Positions 1 through 11,117 of a DNA stretch of 35,719 bases are shown in pieces. Where the stretch lies: NCBI GenBank assembly GCA_012064415.1, contig SSNU01000154.1, positions 33,997 through 69,715 on the forward strand, in the 5' to 3' direction. Positions within the stretch are counted from its first letter, which is position 1. Each line of letters starts with the position of its first letter. The notes beneath the pieces were generated by a model, which ran no database searches, was not told the origin of the DNA, and worked only from the letters and a program-made list of their open reading frames with translations. The stretch is from Gyrodactylus bullatarudis. Lineage: Eukaryota; Platyhelminthes; Monogenea; Gyrodactylidea; Gyrodactylidae. A program made the translations under genes and the position numbers.

Positions 1-227
1 GATTTTATATAATTATCAAAACGCAAGTTATAATCATATTCAAGACCAAGATCACGAACCAAGAATTTCCTTTTGAAAATATGAATATTAAAGTCATTAA
101 AGATAGGATTTGACGGACTAATAAAGGGAATGATAAAAAAACTTTTGTCAAAGTTAATTTTTAGAGAGAAAAAAGATAGATCTTGTTCTAATTTTGAAAT
201 AAAGTTTACTACAATATCAATATCTAG

Positions 228-503
228 AGAATTATTGGGTTAATAATAATAAATCCAATTGAAAAGGTTTGGAGCTCATTTAAAAGCCAAGTAAAAAGCT
301 ATTTGAATGAGAGAAGACAAGATATTATCGATTATTCAAGAACTGGAGGTGATCTTTCAAAATATGAATATAACATGAGAATTTTAGAAATTGGGGCTGA
401 ACGAGCTATAAGACAGTCATCTCCAGCTACAATTTCTCAATATGCCATACATGTTGAAAAATATTTTCCTATTATAATGAATAAACAAGATTTGATCGAA
501 TAA
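228..503 (+). pseudogene. DDE (Tc/mariner-type) transposase C-terminal fragment
   Basis: An open frame follows a stop at 225-227 and carries 'INPIEKVWSSFKSQVKSYL'. This is the NPIE.vW..fK block after the last catalytic acidic residue in Tc1/mariner-like DDE transposases. About 65 further residues follow and end in 'KYFPIIMNKQDLIE'. The same tail recurs at 1780-1968, so this is a repeat family. The catalytic core upstream is missing or unreadable, so the copy is 5'-truncated and dead. The DDE C-terminal call is fairly sure; the exact family is not. Confidence 0.65.
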
Positions 504-1185
504 ATAATGTTCTCAAATTGAAATATAAACTTTCTTTTTGATTTGAGTTTATTTTTTAGTCACAGTACTGTTAATTAATCCGTCATACCATTAATTATAT
601 ATCAGAATGGACTGTTGTACATATACTTCTACATTCTTTTACATTATACCTCTTTATAATGAAAACAATTATCTTGCAGTTTGTTCAACACTTTGTCTCA
701 AAATGACCTGCAAAAGGTACAGTGAGGGCTGAAATACAATCAAGAAATGGACCAATGAAAGCCATAAAATATTTTGTATTGGAATAGTATTTAAATGTTA
801 CCGGGGTAGTGTCTGAATTCTCTAACCTTATTATGAGTTTAGAACCAAATGAAAAATAGAAAAGTTTTATTTTAATAAAAATATTCCGGTAATATAATCT
901 TATTAACAATATATAAGAGGATACTTTAGAGATGTTAATCTAAAACTAACAATAAAAACTTTATCTTGATTTATACCGAGTGTAGTAATTATCTAACTAC
1001 AATGATTTATTTGGGTAAGTTTTACATTAAATAAAGCGACGCATAAATTAACGCAAGGTTCTTATCATCAAGACGACATCATAGCTCGATAGAAGGATAG
1101 AAATTATTTACATATTTTTTTAGTGTTTGATTCATTGATCTGTCATTGGAAAATGAGTAAATTTACTTTTTTTATCGAACCGTAG
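504..1185. other. Gene-free stretch upstream of troponin I exon
   Basis: I see no coding region or repeat I can name. If the troponin I gene has a further 5' exon, which the family comparison suggests, it should lie here or further upstream; I could not identify it. The sequence ends in a pyrimidine-rich run and 'accgtag' at 1179-1185, which could be a 3' splice site. Confidence 0.4.
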
Positions 1186-1194
1186 AAACTTATC

Positions 1195-4100
1195 ATGCAA
1201 AAAGTCCACGAGGAAATGATCTCAGAACGCCACAAATATGAAAAATTGCGAAAACAAGCTGTCGAGAACGTGGTGCCCAAATTGAATATTGAAAATTCAT
1301 CTTCAGGTAAAAAGGAACATTATTCATTAAAAAAATATATACCTTTTACAGACGAAAAGGATACTTTTCTATACTCAATATAGGACATATAAAAAGGGGG
1401 TGGTTTTCAAGGGTTATAATGTTAAAGTTTTAAGGTCAAATGTAAAATGATTTGTATTGGTTATAAATTTAGGAGTAGGAACATTACTCCTTAAATTAAT
1501 TTTTAATGTTTCTTTGACTTAATATTCATTATTTATTGAGTAATGCCTAAACATGATGAATGCATTAGAAAAAGAGTCCTAGTGCTCTATCGTGAGGATT
1601 GTAATTGGCTTGAATTTACCAAATTATCAAATTTGTCAAAATCAACAGCATTGCTGGGTCAACAGTAATCAAGAAAAAAATCTTTCAAGAGGGGGAAGGA
1701 AATACTGAAGAAAGAGTTGATATTGTGAGAAATAATAAGAAAGATTTCATTGCAAATTGAAAGATTTTTGTGACGAGACAAAAGATGAAATTCTTGAATA
1801 TTCAAGAACTGGAAAAGACATCCCCAAGTTTGAGTTGAATATGAGAATTTTGGATTTAGCAGCAAATAATTCCAAAATCAAGCTTTCTCCTACTCAATAG
1901 CAAATTGTACAAGGCAGATTAAGAAGTATATCCCTGTGATAATATATAAACAAGATTTAAAAGAATAAAGAGTCTAATAATGAATTTTAAAAGTCTCTGT
2001 TTGAATTGTATTTTTTCTTAATTATAGCATGCGAAAAATGCATTAAATGTACATACATATACACATTGTATATGAAAGTCGACTCAATTACATTAGGCTT
2101 TTTGTACATAATTATAATGAATTTAAATTGCTGTCAATTTGTGTAAAGAAAAGTATCATTTTTGTCTGTAAAAGGTATAGATCATAAGGTAGCTTTCACG
2201 ATATGAATAAAAAACTTTTGAAAAGTCGGAACCTAGATGAAGGGGTATGAATAAAACACTGAATTTAATCTTCAAGTATTATAATATAATCCCACCAAAT
2301 TTCGCTTCAAAATACCTTTCCATGCTTCTGGAATAAGATAAACAAAATTGTGAAAATTTTCAAATTTAAAACGTTTTATGACCTCAAAATTTTTATCGAT
2401 ATCAAAGATTTGAAGCAATTAAATGCAAATATTCGATATCAGCATTAGAATTCGAATTGGATCGTAAAAACGGTATCTACTGTTTTCAAGAAGAAGTTAA
2501 ACTCTTAAATTTTGGATCATTCCCCTTCGTGATAATCAATCCGATTTCCCACAATAATGACGAATTTTTGCAGCCGAATACAAATTTTTCGTTTGATTTT
2601 GATCCCAAATATCTGCATTTATCTGCTTTAAATCTTTGAAATCGATAAAAATTTTAAGCACTAAAGTTGATATTTTTCCTGGCTTTCAGAAGAAAAAAAA
2701 AATTCTCATCTTCATCCCATAATAATTATAATTGGGCATAATAGAAACACACCTAATTATACCGTAATTATAATTGTGATGCAATTTTTTTCACAAGTTC
2801 TGGCTAGTTTTCTTGTGATGAAAGATTGGTTGTGTAAACGCCATGTGTAAATTCATAATTCACATGCTATCACAGTTCCCCTATGATTTTTTTTCACTAA
2901 AATTTATTATTTTCTTTCATTATTTCTAGAGGATCTCATTAAAATATGTCACGAATTCTATGATATTGTCAAGGATCTCGAATCAAAAAATTATGACATT
3001 CAACAAAAAATTCAATGGCAAGAGAATGAGGTATAAAACAAACGTAAAACAGCCTTTTTCCTAAATTTAACAAAAAATTTTAATTTCTTTGTAACACATT
3101 AGTTGCCTGATTTTCTCGAAGATATTTTTGTGTTGCTGACCTGGAGTTTTGAATGCTGATCGGTGAAAGCTTTTGATCAGCACTTACTGTCCCAACCACA
3201 CTTGTTTTCTTTTAAAGAGAAAAGTTTCTTGGATGTCATAAATTATCCATAGTTATTTTTTGACCTCTGTGCATGTACCGTGAGATATTCCCCTAACTAG
3301 ATAGGGAATGCTTCATAAATCCTTTAAAGAAATAGGGGCTGAGCGATTCCTGTCAGATATTATTTGACTTGTAGCTCTGCTGTCAAATCTTAAAAAAATT
3401 TAACGGAATTGAAAAGACTCAATGACTACTGGAAGATTTGCTGATGAGTAAACATTCTTTATTCTTTTAGCTCAATGAACTGACTCGAAAATTATCAGAA
3501 TTACCTGGAAAATAGTAAGTCTTTACATGCCATCTTCTTTGATATAAAAAGTTCAGAAATAAAAAAAATTATGGTAGAAAAAAGACTATTAGGGTTGAAT
3601 AATTATAATTAGTGTGTCAAAAAGAAATTTTCAAAAAGGTAATTGGGTAAGACCCATGTGTTTTTGATCCAAAATTTCACGCTGATTCCAAATCTGGTCT
3701 TAGAATTAGAAAATTGGGTATAGTTTGGGAAATATGGGCAAAAATTGAAAAATTAGAATTTTGGGAAAATTGAGAGAAGTTTTTCAATCAAAACAATTTG
3801 TAGAAGCAATTAAACCTAATTATAATTAGGCTCGTTATGTAGAGCATTTAATTCTGCGTCGATTGGTATATAGATCAATGTCGCTTCTATTCAGAACAGG
3901 CGAAAACTTTGAATAAAAACTTTCAAGGGTAGAAAATATCATCAAAAATATCCACTAATATTTACATTTGAAACAAATTCACAGCTTTTAAAAAAAGAAA
4001 TTCCATAGTTTTCTTCACAATTCTTCACAAGACTGAAATCTTTCGCTTTTTCGATTGAGCATACTTTCAAGAAAATTTGATTTCATCTTCTGGATCAAAT

Positions 4101-4440
4101 TGATCAGTTTTTATGTCCTGTTTTTTAATGAAAAATTAAAAAAAAATTGCATGCCATTTTTTTGTAACCAATCAGAATAGAGAACGTCGAAATAACCAAT
4201 CACATAATAATAATTATAATTATTATATATCTAACAGTTCATAATAATAATTATTATTAAAAGTAAAATTTTAATACCTATAGTCCTATCCCAATTTTAA
4301 AAAAAGTATCAAAGCAAGAGTCAAGATTGGCTAAACTGCTCCGTTCTCGGGCAGCAAGTGTTGGAGTTTCCTCACCAGTTCGAACTAGAGAAGCTTCAAC
4401 TGAAAATTTGGAAAGGATTCATGAATGTGATGAAACCTGA
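1195..4440 (+). CDS. TnI: Divergent troponin I, four exons
   Basis: Exons: 1195-1306, 2930-3030, 3471-3514 and 4284-4440. All introns are GT..AG (one donor is a perfect GTAAGT) and phases match throughout, giving 137 residues plus stop. Troponin I is the inhibitory subunit of the thin-filament troponin complex. The order of parts fits the family: a charged N-terminal helix ('EEMISERHKYEKLRKQAVE'), then 'EDLIKICHEFYDIVKDLE' matching the troponin-T-binding coiled coil, then 'LNELTRKLSELPGKY' and 'PILKKVSKQESRLAKLL' matching the conserved inhibitory and switch segments (family form GKF.kP.LkkVsk). Two oddities: the inhibitory segment has lost basic residues (GKYPIPI), and the tail after the switch region is short and unlike the usual second actin-binding part. 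ATG 1195 is the first in frame after a stop at 1183-1185. Roughly 15-20 N-terminal residues may come from an unseen upstream exon. AATAAA follows near 4595. Confidence 0.75.
1543..1968 (+). pseudogene. Internally deleted DDE transposon in troponin I intron 1
   Basis: From ATG 1543 the frame reads 'MPKHDECIRKRVLVLYRED' and 'FTKLSNLSKSTAL', the helix-turn-helix N-terminus expected of a Tc/mariner-like transposase. It then breaks. From about 1780 it resumes with a tail ('ILEYSRTGKDIPKFELNMRI', later 'YIPVIIYKQDLKE') homologous to the copy at 303-503. The catalytic middle is absent, so this is a deletion derivative with further stops. It lies wholly inside the first troponin I intron in sense orientation. 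Confidence 0.6.
1969..2929 (+). other. Rest of troponin I intron 1
   Basis: Non-coding intron sequence. It contains a short copy of a dispersed repeat (about 2330-2450; related to 8810-8945) and several AT palindromes of the form TAATTATAATTA around 2720-2775. The open frame at 2457-2639 overlaps the dispersed repeat and has no recognisable domain, so I do not call it a gene. Confidence 0.5.
3515..4283 (+). other. Troponin I intron 3
   Basis: Begins with a consensus GTAAGT donor and ends in 'cctatag'. It is AT-rich, with palindromic TAATTATAATTA-type motifs near 3598, 3815 and 4205. I see no gene or transposon in it. Confidence 0.6.
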
Positions 4441-4687
4441 TTTATAAATCAAGAGGAAATTTTTCTTGTAAAATTTGAGCTTATTTTTTATAATTATTGA
4501 GTACCTTTTGAAGAATTCTCAGATTTCTGTAGACAACTGAGCTAAAAGGAACAATGATATTCTGAAGGAGAAAAGGATACAAATTACTCTGATTAAATAA
4601 ACTAATAATATTTAATGCTAGAAATATTGAAATTACATATATAAATACAGTATAATAACTATGCTCTATTATTCATTTGAACCCAAG

Positions 4688-4880
4688 GCTAGTTGACATG
4701 AAGATGAGAATTCACTAAAAACCAGAAAACCAGTAACGAATTCTTTTCTTGAATTCCATAATGATCTGTGGAAATTTTAAAAATTTCCGAAAAAAATTCA
4801 ATATGACCAAAATTAGGCAGTTTTTCAAATCTCGAAAAATGCGCCAGATTTTCCACTTTTTCAATGTTTGAGTTTACCTC
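4688..4880. repeat. Dispersed repeat, copy a
   Basis: Starts 'gctagttgacatgaagatga' and matches 8705-8895 with scattered differences over about 190 bp. Shorter relatives are at about 2330-2450, 5615-5680 and 11996-12062, sharing the 'ccactttttcaa..tttga' block. No coding capacity is seen. It may be the end of a non-autonomous element. Confidence 0.55.
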
Positions 4881-4915
4881 GTGGATGTGGATGATTCGGC
4901 CAATGAATTTTTTAC

Positions 4916-5326
4916 TTAGTAATGGTCAACAAAATCAAGTTTCCATGAATAAGTAATCCCAAGATCCTTAATTGTAGTTTTAGGGTGAATTTCATCTTGG
5001 TTGATGCAGATATTAAAAACTGTGATCATTGATTCATTTGGAGTCGAGTAGAATGATTTGTCTATGTTAGGAGACAATCCGAAGCTCTTTAATTTGTTGA
5101 TAATAGTTGATATTTATGAATTTATAATGTTTATGTTATAGGTTCCACCAAAATCAAAGAATTCATCGGCATATTTAAAAATTTTTAATGAGAAAGGTTG
5201 AATATCAGCAAATACAATATTGAAAAGTAGTGGTCCAACTCTAGATCCTCGAGGGACTCCTGATTTGAGTATTTGACCATTGCATTCAACAAATTGATAA
5301 TAATAATACGTGTGAATTGTGTTCAT
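4916..5326 (-). pseudogene. LINE reverse transcriptase fragment
   Basis: On the minus strand, 5326 to about 5114 reads 'SGVPRGSRVGPLLFNIVFAD' followed by 'KYADEF'. These are RT motifs B and C of a non-LTR retrotransposon, with the catalytic YADD changed to YADE. After a frameshift near 5100 it continues to 'KTTIKDLGITYSWKLDFVDH' ending at 4916, matching the thumb region of the LINE at 18.6-21.0 kb ('KTIKDLGISYDHNLSF'). It is truncated at both ends and inactive, and belongs to a related but not identical family. Confidence 0.75.
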
Positions 5327-5330
5327 GCAA

Positions 5331-5859
5331 TATTTCTAAATTGCTGATAGATAAAAGCAGTTTTCAAATTCAAGAGATTTTAATATGAGTATTTCATGAA
5401 AAGAAAAGCTAATTCATATTATGTGATAAAATTTTGATTATTTATGTAAGCGATGCTGGCGCCAAGTTTATATGGAATAAACCTCTTATTCGAATTTGAT
5501 TAATTGAAAATTTTTTATCGATAAACAAACTTGGCATCGCCTGTCTTCATAAATCTCACTATTGCTCAGGTTAAATCAGAAGTCACCCAACACCTCTCTG
5601 ACAAGAATAAATTTTAAATGCCAAAATGCACCAAATTTCCACTTTTACAATCTCTGAGCTCAAATTTTTTATCGATTTCAAAAGATATAAATTTGATTGA
5701 ATACTGATAGATCTACTGAGATGATAGTTTAACTCTCAAGCAATATTAAGTTGGATCCTTGGATAGTAATGAGGAAATTTGCAACATATTCTACCATACT
5801 TTTGTTTATGGCCGAGATCTGGCCCATAATTGAGTGATAATTATCAAGATAATAATTAT
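5331..5859. other. Gene-free spacer
   Basis: No coding region recognised. A short piece of the dispersed repeat lies at about 5615-5680. An AT palindrome near 5847-5862 precedes the next transposon fragment. Confidence 0.4.
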
Positions 5860-6243
5860 AATTATTGATTGAAGGTGGCCTCAAATCAGACAGCTTCTCA
5901 ATGATCTTTCTTTTGAATACTCATTGGTTGATGAAGAGGTCGATGCATGGATTGCTTTCAGAATTTTCTTGGTAACCATAGAGCAGCTGATAGTGAAAAT
6001 ATTGTCAGAAATTTGATAGACAAGTTCCAAAATCTATGCTGCTTAATGAGTCTGAAATTACATTTCCTCAAGCATCATTTTGATATTTTTCCGAGAGGCT
6101 TATTGGGGTGTCTTTCTGATGAACAAGGTGAAAAAATGCATCAACTGATGCAGAGAATCGAAACGAGATACAATTCAACAAATTTAAGGACCTACTTTCG
6201 GACTACTGCTGGACAATCCAAAGAGATTAGAGTAATATATTAA
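5860..6243 (+). pseudogene. C-terminal fragment of the LLPPLHI-type transposon protein (copy 1)
   Basis: The plus strand encodes a near-identical copy of the last ~120 residues of the gene at 13640-15261. It contains 'NFLGNHRAADSENIVRNLID', 'LKLHFLKHHFDIFPRG' and 'CLSDEQGEKMHQLMQRIE', and ends at the same stop codon. Small deletions near 5877 and 5955 break the frame. It is truncated at its 5' side. Immediately downstream lies a piece of PLE2 in the opposite orientation, whereas at 13.6-16.7 kb the two are in the same orientation. Confidence 0.8.
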
Positions 6244-6284
6244 AATTTATAATATATCTAAAATATTTCAGTATGATTCTAAAT

Positions 6285-6775
6285 TTAATTTTATTGGTCA
6301 AAATTCTTGTTTAATCATAAAAGGAAATAAGATACAGAGCTGAAAATAGCACCAATCGAAAGATCATAAAATTTCGCATCTGATAGAAGTCTTACATCTC
6401 AAGATTCACTTTTTGATTGCAGTCTAGAGAGCCAGAATGACGAAAAAATACCACCAAATTTACCTGTTTTTTTAGTGAAAAATGACTTTGAACAGCTAAA
6501 AAATAACATCCGCGGGCGCAAAAGGTACCATTCGACGCAAAATTTTGCGCTCTTTTAAATGATACCAAGAAATTACTCAAATGTTAATTAAACTAATTAA
6601 GGATAATTTTCCCATATGAAATGTCAACTTTGTTAATTTATGCTATAACTTTTTTATTTCTAGATAGAATTATAAAATTCAACCACATTTGAGATCAGTA
6701 TTTTATTTTTTACAAACCCTGAAAAATTCCCAGGTGTACCTAGAAAAATTTTTTTTCATCACCACCAGTTTTAGT
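6285..6775 (-). mobile_element. 3' fragment of PLE2
   Basis: Collinear with 15463-15940 over about 480 bp with scattered substitutions and small indels. In the better copy this stretch is the end and 3' untranslated part of the PLE2 GIY-YIG ORF (minus strand). Here the same C-terminal codons are recognisable near 6660-6770 but interrupted by stops. It is a 5'-truncated, dead PLE copy. It also carries the small palindrome 'gcgcaaaa..ttttgcgc' seen in the other copy. Confidence 0.7.
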
Positions 6776-7458
6776 GTTAAAGACAAGTATAATATGCAAC
6801 TTTTGGTATCAATGGAAATTTTTGGGTTCATTATTGGAATTGACCCTTTATAAAAAAATTGAATTAGGTTGGTTTCTTTGAAATTAATTCAGAAAGAATA
6901 TTTTGCATATATAAAGGATATTGCGCGATTTGAATTCTTTCTGGAATAGCTGTATGTGTCTTTTTATGATGGCTCTTACTATCTCTTTTACGTGGAGATG
7001 AGAATAAAAATTGATCAGGTAGGATCAAGTAAAAATCATATTCTTCTTGTGATGATGAAAACAAGATTAAATCAATTTGAAATGTGAACTTTGAATGACG
7101 AAATAAAAAGTTTCATATCTTATTCCTGAATCGAATTTTCCAAGGTTTAATGACTAAACTATAGAAGAGTGCATAAAATCAATCTTGAATACATGAGAAA
7201 ATTAAGCCTTTTTCACTCGTTCTTGATTACGTCGTATAAAAAAAGGTTTCCAAACGATCTGACGCAAAAATTAGGCTTATGAAGAGATTTTCATATTAAT
7301 AAATAATTTTAATATTTAGTTAGAGCCTGAAACATTGTTTAAAGAAGGGGGTATTTACTGCTATTTTAAAGAATGAAATCTTCTTATTGGAGAGTTTCAG
7401 AGATGTCTAATTATCTTATAAGTCCAATAATGTTATATAATATTCTATTTTATTCGGA
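6776..7458. other. Gene-free spacer
   Basis: No recognisable gene. A 66-codon minus-strand frame (6864-7064) has no domain or homologous partner in the window and I do not support it as a gene. Confidence 0.4.
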
Positions 7459-8690
7459 TTACATGTTATTTACATTATTAAGTTTGTAGGTATTGCTCAA
7501 TTTCAAAAAATATTTAAAAACAGCATCATTTTTGAGTTTTTCTGAGACTGTCGCACGAATCACAGTATTCCGCCTTTGCAAGCTACATGAATTGAGACTT
7601 GCATCGGATGCAATTTGGATAAACCTTTCAACGGCCTGAGAATTTGAGGTGATGTCTTCAAATCTGATCGGTACTGAAATATCCATATTTTCTCCAAGAA
7701 GCCCAGGCTTACAATAAGCGTTGTCATCAAATGAGACAAGCTCCCAGTAGTAATTTGCATTCATATTAACCACTGGAGTTTTGTAGACTCGAGTAGCTTT
7801 TTCTAAAAGTTCGACTGCCATCCGTCTAACGTTTAAATCTTCATCTCCGACCATAGGCATAATGATTACCTCTGGATGAGCAAGGTATGAATTGTTTCTT
7901 AATCTAGCAGAAACAATATTTTGAATTTCTTCATCCCCGAAACTGTTGACTCTTTGAACTATTTCGAAGAAGTTCTTAGATGCATCAGATATGGAAACAG
8001 CTTTGCATCAAACCAGGAGCGAATGTAGATTTTCATTACAAACCTTGATAATGAGCTTTGGACTAGGATTTTCAAAATTAACATAAAGTCGTAGAATACG
8101 ACTAGCTGTCGTCATCCATCGTGCCAAATGCATTTTACCCGGCTCATTCGACTTAATAAACTGCATCAATCCAGGATCTGTCATTTGAGCGATTGAAAAT
8201 AGATATTTCTGATCCGTTGTCATATTTGATAAAACAAGATCGCTCATAATAGGAAGCTCGATTCCAATTGATTGAAAATGTAATATTGGCGATAAAGCTG
8301 ACACATCTTTAATGGCCTTGCCGATAGGACCAGTAAAAGTATTTGGACCGCTTGATACATATTTCGTTTCGAGTCATATTCAATGCATTGGATTCTCTTC
8401 CGGCGGCTGAGAATGTATTGCTGTTCTATCAAAGCGATTATACTTTCAATCTTCCACTTTGATATGTAAGTTTCGCCTTAGAATGCATTGATGACGCTGG
8501 CGAAGAGATTCAAGAGTACACTTGCCTTCTTTGGACTGATTTTCATCTCCAAGATATTTTCAACAAAAAGAATTAAATCCAGATTTTTTCTCTTATGCGA
8601 AACAGGCTCACCAGAGGATTTCTCAGAGTTGCTTGAGAATATTGGGGCGCTCTTGAAGTGTGGTCTCTTTGGAATAGGGCTGATATGATC
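7459..8690 (-). pseudogene. Degenerate transposon-type protein (GPIGKA / KM-ARW-T-RLLRLYV family)
   Basis: The minus strand holds one decayed coding region in several frames. 8690-8460 reads '..KRKNLDLILFVENILEMK..', ending in a stop. About 8345-8008 reads 'NTFTGPIGKAIKDV', 'MTTDQKYLFSIAQM' and 'GKMHLARWMTTASRILRLYV'. About 8010-7459 reads 'LRNNSYLAHPEVII' and 'DLNVRRMAVELLEKA'. I recall this motif series from a repeated, uncharacterised protein family in many invertebrate genomes (aphid, Hydra and others), which suggests a transposable element. I cannot name its superfamily. Frameshifts near 7980-8010 and 8345 and the stop near 8470 show it is not functional. Placing the 8460-8690 part in the same gene is an inference. 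Confidence 0.6.
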
Positions 8691-8704
8691 TTCGTGTTTA
8701 TAAA

Positions 8705-8945
8705 GCTAGTTGACATGAAGATGAGAATTTACTCTTTTTAGAAAAAAACTTGATTCTTTTCTTCGGCGATTTTTTCCATATTATAATAAGCCAATGATTT
8801 GTGGAAATTGAAAAAATTCAATTTGACCAAAATCAGGTCGTTTTATGAATTTCAAAAATGCACCAAGTTTCCACTTTTTCAACTTTTGACCTCTAAGATT
8901 TGAGCAATTAAATGCAAATATTCGAGTTCAACATCAAAGAGAGCC
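8705..8945. repeat. Dispersed repeat, copy b
   Basis: Homologous to 4688-4880, including the leading 'gctagttgacatgaagatga'. It continues into a block ('attaaatgcaaatattcga') shared with the intron copy at about 2420-2440. This joins otherwise separate fragments into one family. No coding potential. Confidence 0.55.
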
Positions 8946-9007
8946 AAGTCAATCGGGCTATTGCCGAAAAATTGTTATACCTAGACGAAAATTTTTTGTG
9001 AACCTAA

Positions 9008-9289
9008 TTTGCTGATAATATCTGGACCAAATCCAGTTAATAGAGGTAGACCATGTTTAGATGAGACAATTGGTGAGGAGCCACCTCAAAAGAAACATAA
9101 CATATTGCCAATACCATGTGAAGACGTTCGTTTTGATGAAGTGAGTCACTGGCCAGGCTATACTGAGAGAAGTTTCTTAGCCTTTCATAGTAGACAATAC
9201 AAGTGTTATTTCTTGTATTCTATCTTGTCGCTTACAAGTAGATTTTTTTTAGATCCCGTTGTCCCATGTGGTACACATCATAACTTTTG
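9008..9289 (+). pseudogene. piggyBac-type transposase C-terminal fragment
   Basis: An open frame of about 93 codons reads 'NPVNRGRPCLDETI', then 'DVRFDEVSHWPGYTERS'. The 'GRP...(V)RFD..(S/N)HWP' segment precedes the C-terminal zinc-binding domain in piggyBac-derived transposases (PGBD3/4-like). The cysteine pairs that should follow are missing or scrambled, and there is no catalytic domain upstream. It is a 3' remnant. The assignment rests on one motif and could be wrong. Confidence 0.45.
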
Positions 9290-11117
9290 AACAGAAATAG
9301 ATATCGAACAGAGAATTATTGAACAGCTGAACTCTTTGTGTTTTATTTAATCAGAATGCTAAATTTCAAAAATTTTCAAAAGGGTTAAAGAAATGAAATT
9401 TTTTACATAAAAAGTTTTTGAGATTCCGTTAAAATTCTTTAGTCGGATAAAATTTCCCTCTCTATTCACGAGTTTTTTGATTTTTGTAAATTCCTAACTC
9501 CATATCACCATGAAAAAACAATAGTGGAGAATGAATTATTACTGTGTAATTATAGAAAATTTTATTTCACGAGGTTCCTCAATAAAATGAATGCCAAAAT
9601 GGAAGAAAGCATCATCCACAAATGGAAAATGCATTAGTATATTTAAAGGCGTGTAAGATTTAGGGGAAAACAAGCAATTTTTGCTGGCGAAATTACTTGT
9701 TCCTTGTTTTCAACATGATAACAATAAAGAATTTATTTATATTACATGCAATGTGCAATAAATATGAGAAATTGTGTAAAAAAAAAGTAATGAAACCGAC
9801 TGTATAATTTTTGTTCAGATAATCTTTGTGATATTTTAAAATTATTCCACCACGACTTGGCTGAGTCTATCTAAAAAGAATTCTGTTATGGAAATTTCTA
9901 TATTCTATACTTATCAGTTTTATGCGGAAAAAGATGAAGAAATTATTGGGATATCCTAAAAATAGCCCATAAGAAGACGCATTTCAATTAATATCTCCAA
10001 CTGAATTTCTTTACAAATTTGTTGATTTATAATTTTGTGAAATAAATAATTGTATTTTTCAGAATTTTTTTCTTCAAATCGTAAAAGTGGGCAATATGAG
10101 TAGGATTCCAAAAAATCTGTTACATATTCGAATTTTTGTGTTATTCGAACTAAATGTTATCATCTCCATACTTGTTAGTAGGTAGCGAAACAGTGGAAAT
10201 AAAAATAATTTACATCATCACGAACCATGTAATATTTCAGATACTTAATTAATTCTTATGAGGGGGTTTGGTGACGAGGAATAAGTGCTTAAGTCTTTTA
10301 CAATGAACAGTACAATGTTTATTAAAAAGCATATTTTTACTGAATTATTATAATTTATAATTTAAAAGATATCCATTAGATTTTCTTCATGATTTATATT
10401 GTATCTTCCGCCTTTCACATAGATTGTAGACTCCATCAGTTCAAATTTAATGCAAATGTAGAAGTTAACTAGAAAATTTTTGATCTTCTTCGACTGAATA
10501 TGAATGAAGTTTAGCCCTTGACTAAAAATAATTATGGATCGTTTGAGTTTCATATTTTTTCCTCAATGGCTTTATTGATCAAGATTTTATTGATTTTTTT
10601 ATCTAAATATCGAGATATTCTATATTTTTATTAGTCGCTCAGAAGATACATGTGAAAGTAATGAGTCATCATTATTATAACTAAGTTTTCTGTTGTTTTT
10701 AGACCCTGAAAATGGTTATGTATTCTATCTCATGAGATGACTTCGGGTATGGGTTCTTTCTTTTTTTCTCTTCGATTTCAGTTAATTTTATAAATAGAAA
10801 TATGACTTGAGAAAGTTACCTGTCCCATATAATAATCCGCTAGGGCTTAAAGGGTTGAATTCTTAAAAATACCAGGAAAAAGGTAATTAATTGATTAAAA
10901 AAAGCTAAAAATCTCAATATAATGACCCAAGTTTTATTATGTAAACTAACTTTCGTATAGATCAGTTTTACTAGTAAATTTAATCTTATTGTGTTAATAT
11001 TTGAGCAATTTCTGTCTTGATTTCAATCTATTCCAAGATAAATATTTATTTATGAATAAAAAATAGATAGGTATTTAAATGTAATTTTTTCGCTAAATTC
11101 TTTTAATTAGAAAATAA
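9290..11117. other. Intergenic region upstream of protease 1
   Basis: About 1.8 kb without any coding region, repeat or RNA gene I can support. The last 50 bp hold a weak TATA-like 'gtatttaaat' at 11071-11080, 38 bp before the ATG, which could place the promoter close to the gene. Confidence 0.4.

Noticed and set aside
1157..1185. A 29-nt GTAAAT..TAG segment before the troponin I exon as another ultra-short intron.
   Set aside because: Joining ATGA (1153-1156) to 1186 puts the following codons out of the troponin frame, so it is not supported.
2457..2639. 60-codon open frame in troponin I intron 1.
   Set aside because: No domain or homologue in the window, and it overlaps dispersed repeat sequence; chance ORF.
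3441..3448. CTGATGAG in a troponin I intron as a hammerhead core.
   Set aside because: No GAAA partner or pairing arms follow at a suitable distance.
2720..5865. Recurring palindromes of the form TAATTATAATTA (for example a perfect 'cctaattataattagg' near 3819) as a regulatory array.
   Set aside because: The region is very AT-rich, spacing is irregular and similar motifs occur across the window; chance or short insertions cannot be excluded.
6375..6400. CTGATAGA in the PLE2 3' region as a hammerhead core.
   Set aside because: It has an extra base relative to CUGANGA and the second copy (15553) reads CTGATAAA; no conserved GAAA partner.
8488..8688. 66-codon plus-strand ORF.
   Set aside because: Antisense to a better-supported coding remnant on the minus strand (8690-8460).
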